Below, piece after piece: positions 59,275 through 64,000 of a stretch of 64,000 nt of DNA. The stretch comes from Bryoerythrophyllum caledonicum (Eukaryota > Streptophyta > Bryopsida > Pottiales > Pottiaceae): contig OZ020524.1 of assembly GCA_963971425.1 (NCBI GenBank), forward strand, positions 7,054,417-7,118,416, read 5' to 3'. Position 1 is the stretch's first letter; every line of letters begins with the position of its first letter. A program made the position numbers and the translations under genes. A model generated the notes under the pieces. The model saw nothing but the letters and a program-made list of their open reading frames with translations. It did no database searches and was not told the DNA's origin.

Positions 59275-60278
59275 CTACCAACGTGTATGTCCTCCATTAC
59301 CGTCAATCACTGCTCGTAACCTAGAGGGCATAGAATGACATAGTTGAAGGAGCTTTGTACCATTGACTAACTTCCACTCTCTTTCAAGAACTACCTTCAA
59401 CACATCTAAGCTTCTAGGGCATTGTTTGCCATGTTGCACAACATCTTTTAACATCCTCCAAACGTTCTCGATTGGATTGAGATCGGGAGAGTTTGCAGGT
59501 CAGTTGATCTATTCGAGAAGGTGGCTTTGTCTCCATTCTTCACATATTTTGCTCCTATGGACGGGTGCCCCATCTTCCATAAGCACTCCTTGTGGAATTT
59601 TACCCATGAAATGAACCAATTTGGCATCATAAACCACTTCTATAAAATCCTTAGCAGAACGTTGACCTTTAGGCATAAAGACAAGTTCTGACTTTTGTCC
59701 TCCGGCAAATGCGCCCCAAATCATTAAAGAAGTCCTTCCACTTTTAAAAGTAGGAGCTAGACAACTTGATGAATAACGCTCGTATGCACTTCTCCAAACA
59801 TGAATTTGCCGAGAATTTTTTCAAAAGTAGATTCATCTGTCCAAACAACACGCTCCCACTCTTTTGCACTCCATCCACGGTACTTCTGAGCAAAAGCTAA
59901 TCGTTGAGACATGTGACGAGGTGTCAAAAAAGGTTTTTTGACTGCAATTCGACTAAAAATGCCATTTTTATGTAAGACCCTTTGAATAGTACGTCTACAC
60001 ACTTGAGTAGGACATGCATTGGTAATCTCTGAGAGTGAAGAGCAACGATGAATTTTTGAGTTATGGACAATAGTACGAACATCTCTATCACTAAGCTTTT
60101 TAGCGTGACTTCCACCGCAAGGTTTGCGCTTGTAGGTTCCATCTTCTCTAAATGTTTTTACTAACCTTGTAACTATTCTAATAGGAACTCCAATAGTAGC
60201 TGCAATTTGAACTCCTGTCAATCCTCCTTCACTCAAACCTATGATGCGAGCACGAATTTCATCTGAAATTTCCATCAT
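59275..60278 (-). pseudogene. Tc1-like DD34E transposase (element 1)
   Basis: Starts MMEISDEIRARIIGLSEGGL with a paired-type helix-turn-helix (LTGVQIAATIGVPIRIV), then VVWTDESTFE (first Asp), LMEDGAPVH (second Asp) and SPDLNPIENVW (Glu), with 34 residues between the second Asp and the Glu, the Tc1 signature. A one-base frameshift in an A run near 59820 and two stops (TAG 59509-59511, then TGA replacing the Trp of WPANSPDLN) inactivate it. The end, GGHTRW-stop, overlaps the inner edge of the left inverted repeat. It cuts and pastes at TA. Confidence 0.92.
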
Positions 60279-60902
60279 AAACTTATAGAGTGCGTGATGC
60301 TAGCTACAGCAGTAGAGTAGGGGTTAGAGCAGACCAAGGGGGAGAGAAGGGGGCCAAAGGGCTAGAGCAGAGCAAAGGGGGTTGTAGGATTGACACGTGA
60401 CAATTGGCAGAGGAAGGAGAACAGGGCTGGAGCAGAGCAAGGGGGAGAGAAGGGAGCCAAGGCGCTGGAGCAGAGAGGAGAGAGAAGGGTCGCCAAAACA
60501 CAAGCCCATATGCATACATGAAAAATCGTTTTGCTCTTAATCACTCATCATGTATGCCCAATGTGAATCAACACTCATGCATCCCACAATACAACACTCT
60601 CTGTTTTAAGGATTGTCTCAACATTCAGTCTATCACAAATCACACACACCATTCCCTTTACATAGTGTTCAATAGATATTTAGAAGAAAAAATTTGTCAT
60701 GTATCTAATGCACACTTTATGGCCAAGTGGATTCTTCTGCATGGAACACCTCTTCACTTCTTCATTTAGATGTTATTGATCTTTTTGAGAAGCATTTATG
60801 TTTGGTGGCTTACTCACATGATTGAGTTCAATGAAAAAGCAGGAGGTGTCAAAGATATTTTGACATTTTCAATATGACCTTCAAATTGTTTATCATAGTT
60901 AC
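60279..60902. other. Interior of element 1 upstream of the transposase
   Basis: Non-coding. G-rich AGAGAAGGG-type direct repeats occur at 60316-60490, with AT-rich sequence after. Presumably holds the transposase promoter. Confidence 0.45.
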
Positions 60903-61483
60903 ACATGTTGATAGATATGGAATAACTTTTTTTATGTATGTCTTTTGGCTTTGAAATTTATCCCACATGTTACCAGCGTAGAGATGATCTTGTGCCAAAA
61001 ATTTCACTATGTATCAACAAAAACTCAATCCTAAGGAGGGCGTCAAAGTTGGAAGTAGTAAAATGGTTTTCCCCTTTGTTTCTCAAAACTACAAATGTTG
61101 GTAGATTTGGAATATTATTTTTTGTATGGGTCTTTTGGACTTGAAATTTTCCACACATACAAAGAACATAAAAATGTTTTTGCTCCAAAAATTTCATGGG
61201 CAAAAAAAATTTCCTCAATTCTTGGGAGGGTGTCAAAGTTGGCAGTTGTGACACTTTTCTCACAGCTATCCCATGTTGGTAGATCTTGCATAAGTTTTTT
61301 TGTATAAGTCTCCTGGACTTGAAATTTGGTATGCATGTTTTCAACATAAAGATGATGTTGTCCCCAAATTTTCATGGTAAAATAACAATTTCTCAGCTTT
61401 GGGGAGGGTGTCAAAGTTGGCAGCAGTGTAGGACACTATCCCTGGAACTACTAAACGGCCAATTTGAATGTCACCCTATTGTA

Positions 61484-62810
61484 CAGTTCCCTTCGGAAAG
61501 TCTTCGGACAAATCGAATCTAGGGTTCTTCAGAGTTCTCGCACTACTGACTTCAAACGGCTCCCATTTCTTCAGCCGGCCTTCAAACCCTAGATTTCTTT
61601 TCACAACATGGTGTACACAGGAGAGGAAAAGGCTCAAGTGGTTGGGATGTTCAAGGGTGGCTGTAGAGTGAGTGAAATTGCCGTTTCTTTAGGTATACCT
61701 AAACAGAGTATTTCTGACATTCTGAAGAAGTACCGCATTGAAAACACCGTGGAGACCTCGCAATGCAGTGGAAGGCCAAAGAAGTTGTCAGAGCGGGATA
61801 CTAGAGCAATTGTTCGAGTAGCCAAGCAGAACAGGAGGGCAACACTGGCAGACATCACGAATTCTTCGCCTATCCAAGTAAGTCATATTGTTGTGAGACA
61901 AGCATTGAAAGATTCTGGTTTGCAAAGTAGAATTGCTCGCAAAAAGCCATTTCTTTCACGTGTTCACAAAGAGAAGCGACTTGCTTTTGCGAAAAGTCAT
62001 GTCAATTGGACCGTAGAGCAGTGGAAGAATGTGATTTGGACAGACGAGGCAACCTTTGAAATTGGCAAAAATTTCCGGCAAATTCGGGTGTGGCGTAGCA
62101 CCAAAGAAACTTATGAACCGGACTGTTTGGCTCCAACTTTCAAGAGCGGTAGGACTTCAGTGATGATCTGGGGTGCTTTCTACAATAATCTAAGGTCATC
62201 ATTAGGGTTTATGATACCAGGAAAGCGAACTGCTCTTGATTTTGTGGATATAGTTTACGAAGGGCCTCTGAAAGAATTTTTGTTGTTAGTTCCTGGGGCA
62301 ATTCTCATGGAAGATGGTGCTCCTGTGCATCGTAGTCTTGCACCAAAAAAATGGAGAGAAGATTGAGGATTGCAGAAGCTTGAATGGCCGGCACAGTCAC
62401 CAGATTTGAATCCGATTGAAAATGTGTGGGCCATGATGAAGAGCAGTATACAGAATCGCTCAACACCAATTACAAACATTGCAGACATGAAGATAGCTCT
62501 GCAAGAGGTGTGGGTAGGCTTAGACATTGAGAACTTTGAAACTTTGATTGTAAGTTTGCCCACCAGAATGGCTGCTGTGATCAAGGCCAAGGGAGGAGCA
62601 ACTCGATGGTAAATTGGTATACTTGCAGAAAGAGATTCTCAATTGACTCAAGATTTTTCTTGTATTTTCATGTGTTGGTTGTCGATGAGTATAAAAAATT
62701 TGAGGTCAGTGCATGGATTTTGGATTGTGCTACATCAAATTTGATGCCAAGCGATGCGGCTGTCCAAAGTCAGTTTTCTTGGTTGTCCGAAGACTTTCCG
62801 AAGGGGACTG
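61484..62810 (+). mobile_element. Tc1/mariner element 2, 1327 bp, 28-bp terminal inverted repeats
   Basis: Left end CAGTTCCCTTCGGAAAGTCT then TCGGACAA. The right end reversed is identical except for C in place of the fifth-position T. Flanked by TA at 61482-61483 and 62811-62812. Standard length for the family with one transposase gene. Confidence 0.95.
61608..62612 (+). pseudogene. Tc1-like DD34E transposase (element 2), one premature stop
   Basis: A 334-residue frame from ATG 61608 (MVYTGEEKAQVVGMFKGG) to TAA, typical length. N-terminal helix-turn-helix (VSEIAVSLGIPKQSISDILK), a GRPKKLSERD linker to a second DNA-binding unit, then Asp146 in IWTDEAT, Asp236 in LMEDGAPVH and Glu271 in NPIENVW, so DD34E is intact. 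The only lesion is TGA at 62364-62366 in the same frame. It is about half identical to element 1's transposase by eye and much less damaged, so more recent or better preserved. Confidence 0.95.
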
Positions 62811-62812
62811 TA

Positions 62813-63349
62813 CAATGCATGCAAGAATTCAGAAAGAGAATACAATGGTGCTACACACGACACATACAATCGCTGATGGTGCTAGGCTATGATACAATTT
62901 GTGATACAAAGCTTGTATCCTACAACCAAAGGTAATCGACACAGAGAACAAAAACTACTACCATGCACTCATCCTCAAAATATCATGCCCCATCGAACTC
63001 ATCCTCATGGTCATCAAAGATCTCATGGACTTTGTTGAGAAATTCTACCACATCTGTAGAGGTCAATTTGCACTCACTTTTGGCAGAGCCAATCTGCAGA
63101 GCCGCCATTCTACCAAGGATTGAAGCAAACTTGCATACTAGGGTGTCGGGTTCTCAAAAGACGTGGTTGCGGGGGTAAGTATTGACCTTCAGATCCTGAC
63201 CAGGGTATCAAACACAAGTATTGGGAGTCAATACCGGCGCTGTACCAAGTACTGCCCCATCTAAATACTTTGGGCAATATGGTATTGAATACCATACTTG
63301 AACTTTTGCTCATACCAGGCTTGACATGCAATACCGGTCCAACACTGGT
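62813..63349. other. Intergenic, no gene recognised
   Basis: AATACCGG and GTACCAAGTA motifs recur at 63200-63345, giving a weak degenerate repeat like that near 58420-58540. Confidence 0.4.
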
Positions 63350-63353
63350 TTAA

Positions 63354-64000
63354 CCCCAAAGGTACCAAGTGTCAAAAATGGGCTTTTTGAAAGTTCGGTC
63401 AGGTTCCTATGGTGTCAATTTCTAACATTCTTCTTTGAAATTTTTACTATAGAAAGACATTACCAAGACCTTAGTGGGAAAACAATTTTTTCCTAAATTG
63501 GACATTTGATGAAAAAGTTATAGGGTTTTGAATTTTAAACGGGGAGGGCAGGCACCTCGGGCAGCTCCAAAAACTTTTGATAGGACACTCTATTGAAAGT
63601 GAGATTTTCAGTACTTGCAAGTCATATTATTTTCCTTCATATTGTCAAAAAAAAGTTCTTGTCTTTAGTGAAAAATAGCATACCAACCCAAGTCAAACAC
63701 TTTCACACATTGTCACTCATTGTCGGGCAAGGTACCAAAAAAACTTCTTCTTTTCCACATAAAACCTAGGTATCTTTATATTTTTCACTTTTTATTTTTT
63801 CCACAACAATATGTAATGTAAACCTTCTTATTAACCATTCGGATTATCAATCGAAAACATATTAAGTTCAAAAAAAATTAAAGTGTGAATTAACAAATTT
63901 CGAGCCTCCACTCCTTGCACACTTGTTTTGAATATGCTACACCCCGTCTTTACCTCTAAAAATTGGTGTGTAAGGAGCTAACATCATGCTTAACAAGATG
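63354..64000. mobile_element. TTAA-flanked element C, left part, runs off the window
   Basis: TTAA at 63350-63353 then CCCCAAAGGTACCA, like the end of element A. The interior matches element A in order (TTCTTGTCTTTAGTG, TTTCACACATTGT, ACATAAAACCTAG, CCTCCACTCCTTGCACACTT, TTTACCTCTAAAAATTGGTG). The right end lies beyond base 64000. Confidence 0.8.

Larger units (their letters stand above)
58709..61481 (-). mobile_element. Tc1/mariner element 1 with ~580-bp terminal inverted repeats
   Basis: Ends CAATAGGGTGACATTCAAAT and its inverse, flanked by TA at 58707-58708 and 61482-61483. The inverted arms are 58709-59288 and 60903-61481, nearly identical in their outer parts. Each arm is three direct ~180-190-bp repeats marked by CCAACTTTGACACCCTCC and ATCTACCAACATG. 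The transposase is on the minus strand and its stop lies inside the left arm. Confidence 0.93.

Overview
This window looks like nuclear DNA from a green plant (streptophyte) with a large, repeat-rich genome. The genes have GT-AG introns. The clearest gene, a formate--tetrahydrofolate ligase, is the plant-type single-function enzyme and opens with the plant-like motif [21 protein letters not shown]-like telomeric motifs are present, coding DNA is GC-rich, and the intergenic DNA is AT-rich and full of transposons. A charophyte alga or a seed-free plant would fit. I cannot name the species from sequence alone.

Three genes look intact: THFS (six exons, minus strand, 25443-28643), a dienelactone-hydrolase-family enzyme divergent from it (29393-30082), and a small acyl-CoA-binding protein (five exons, minus strand, 33278-34357). 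A fourth open frame of 408 codons (5044-6270, minus) is unrecognised and has a possible ubiquitin-like C-terminus.

Most of the rest is mobile or decayed. 0-18 kb: two copies of an unknown gene family (coiled coil plus a RING-like Cys/His cluster), both with in-frame stops, one 5' to a 240-bp tandem repeat; a non-autonomous CACTA element with intact 3-bp target duplication; and a decayed transposon-derived multi-exon gene. 18-44 kb: TTAA-flanked elements in two size classes, several MITEs, an orphan O-methyltransferase terminal exon, a PIF/Harbinger transposase relic, and two copies of a 52-bp tandem array, one lying inside a 2.3-kb element with ~95-bp terminal inverted repeats.

44.7-57.4 kb: an LTR retrotransposon with a gag-protease region but no visible reverse transcriptase or integrase. 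It is split by a second, nested LTR element that carries no coding capacity and is filled by a 74-bp tandem array. The right end of the outer element is an inverted fragment of its own LTR plus polypurine tract. 58.7-62.8 kb: two Tc1/mariner (DD34E) elements directly abutting and sharing one TA dinucleotide. The first has ~580-bp terminal inverted repeats, each made of three ~180-bp direct repeats.

The three cellular genes do not form a pathway together. THFS acts in one-carbon metabolism, ACBP in acyl-CoA transport, and the hydrolase has an unknown substrate. The window is chiefly a record of layered transposition.
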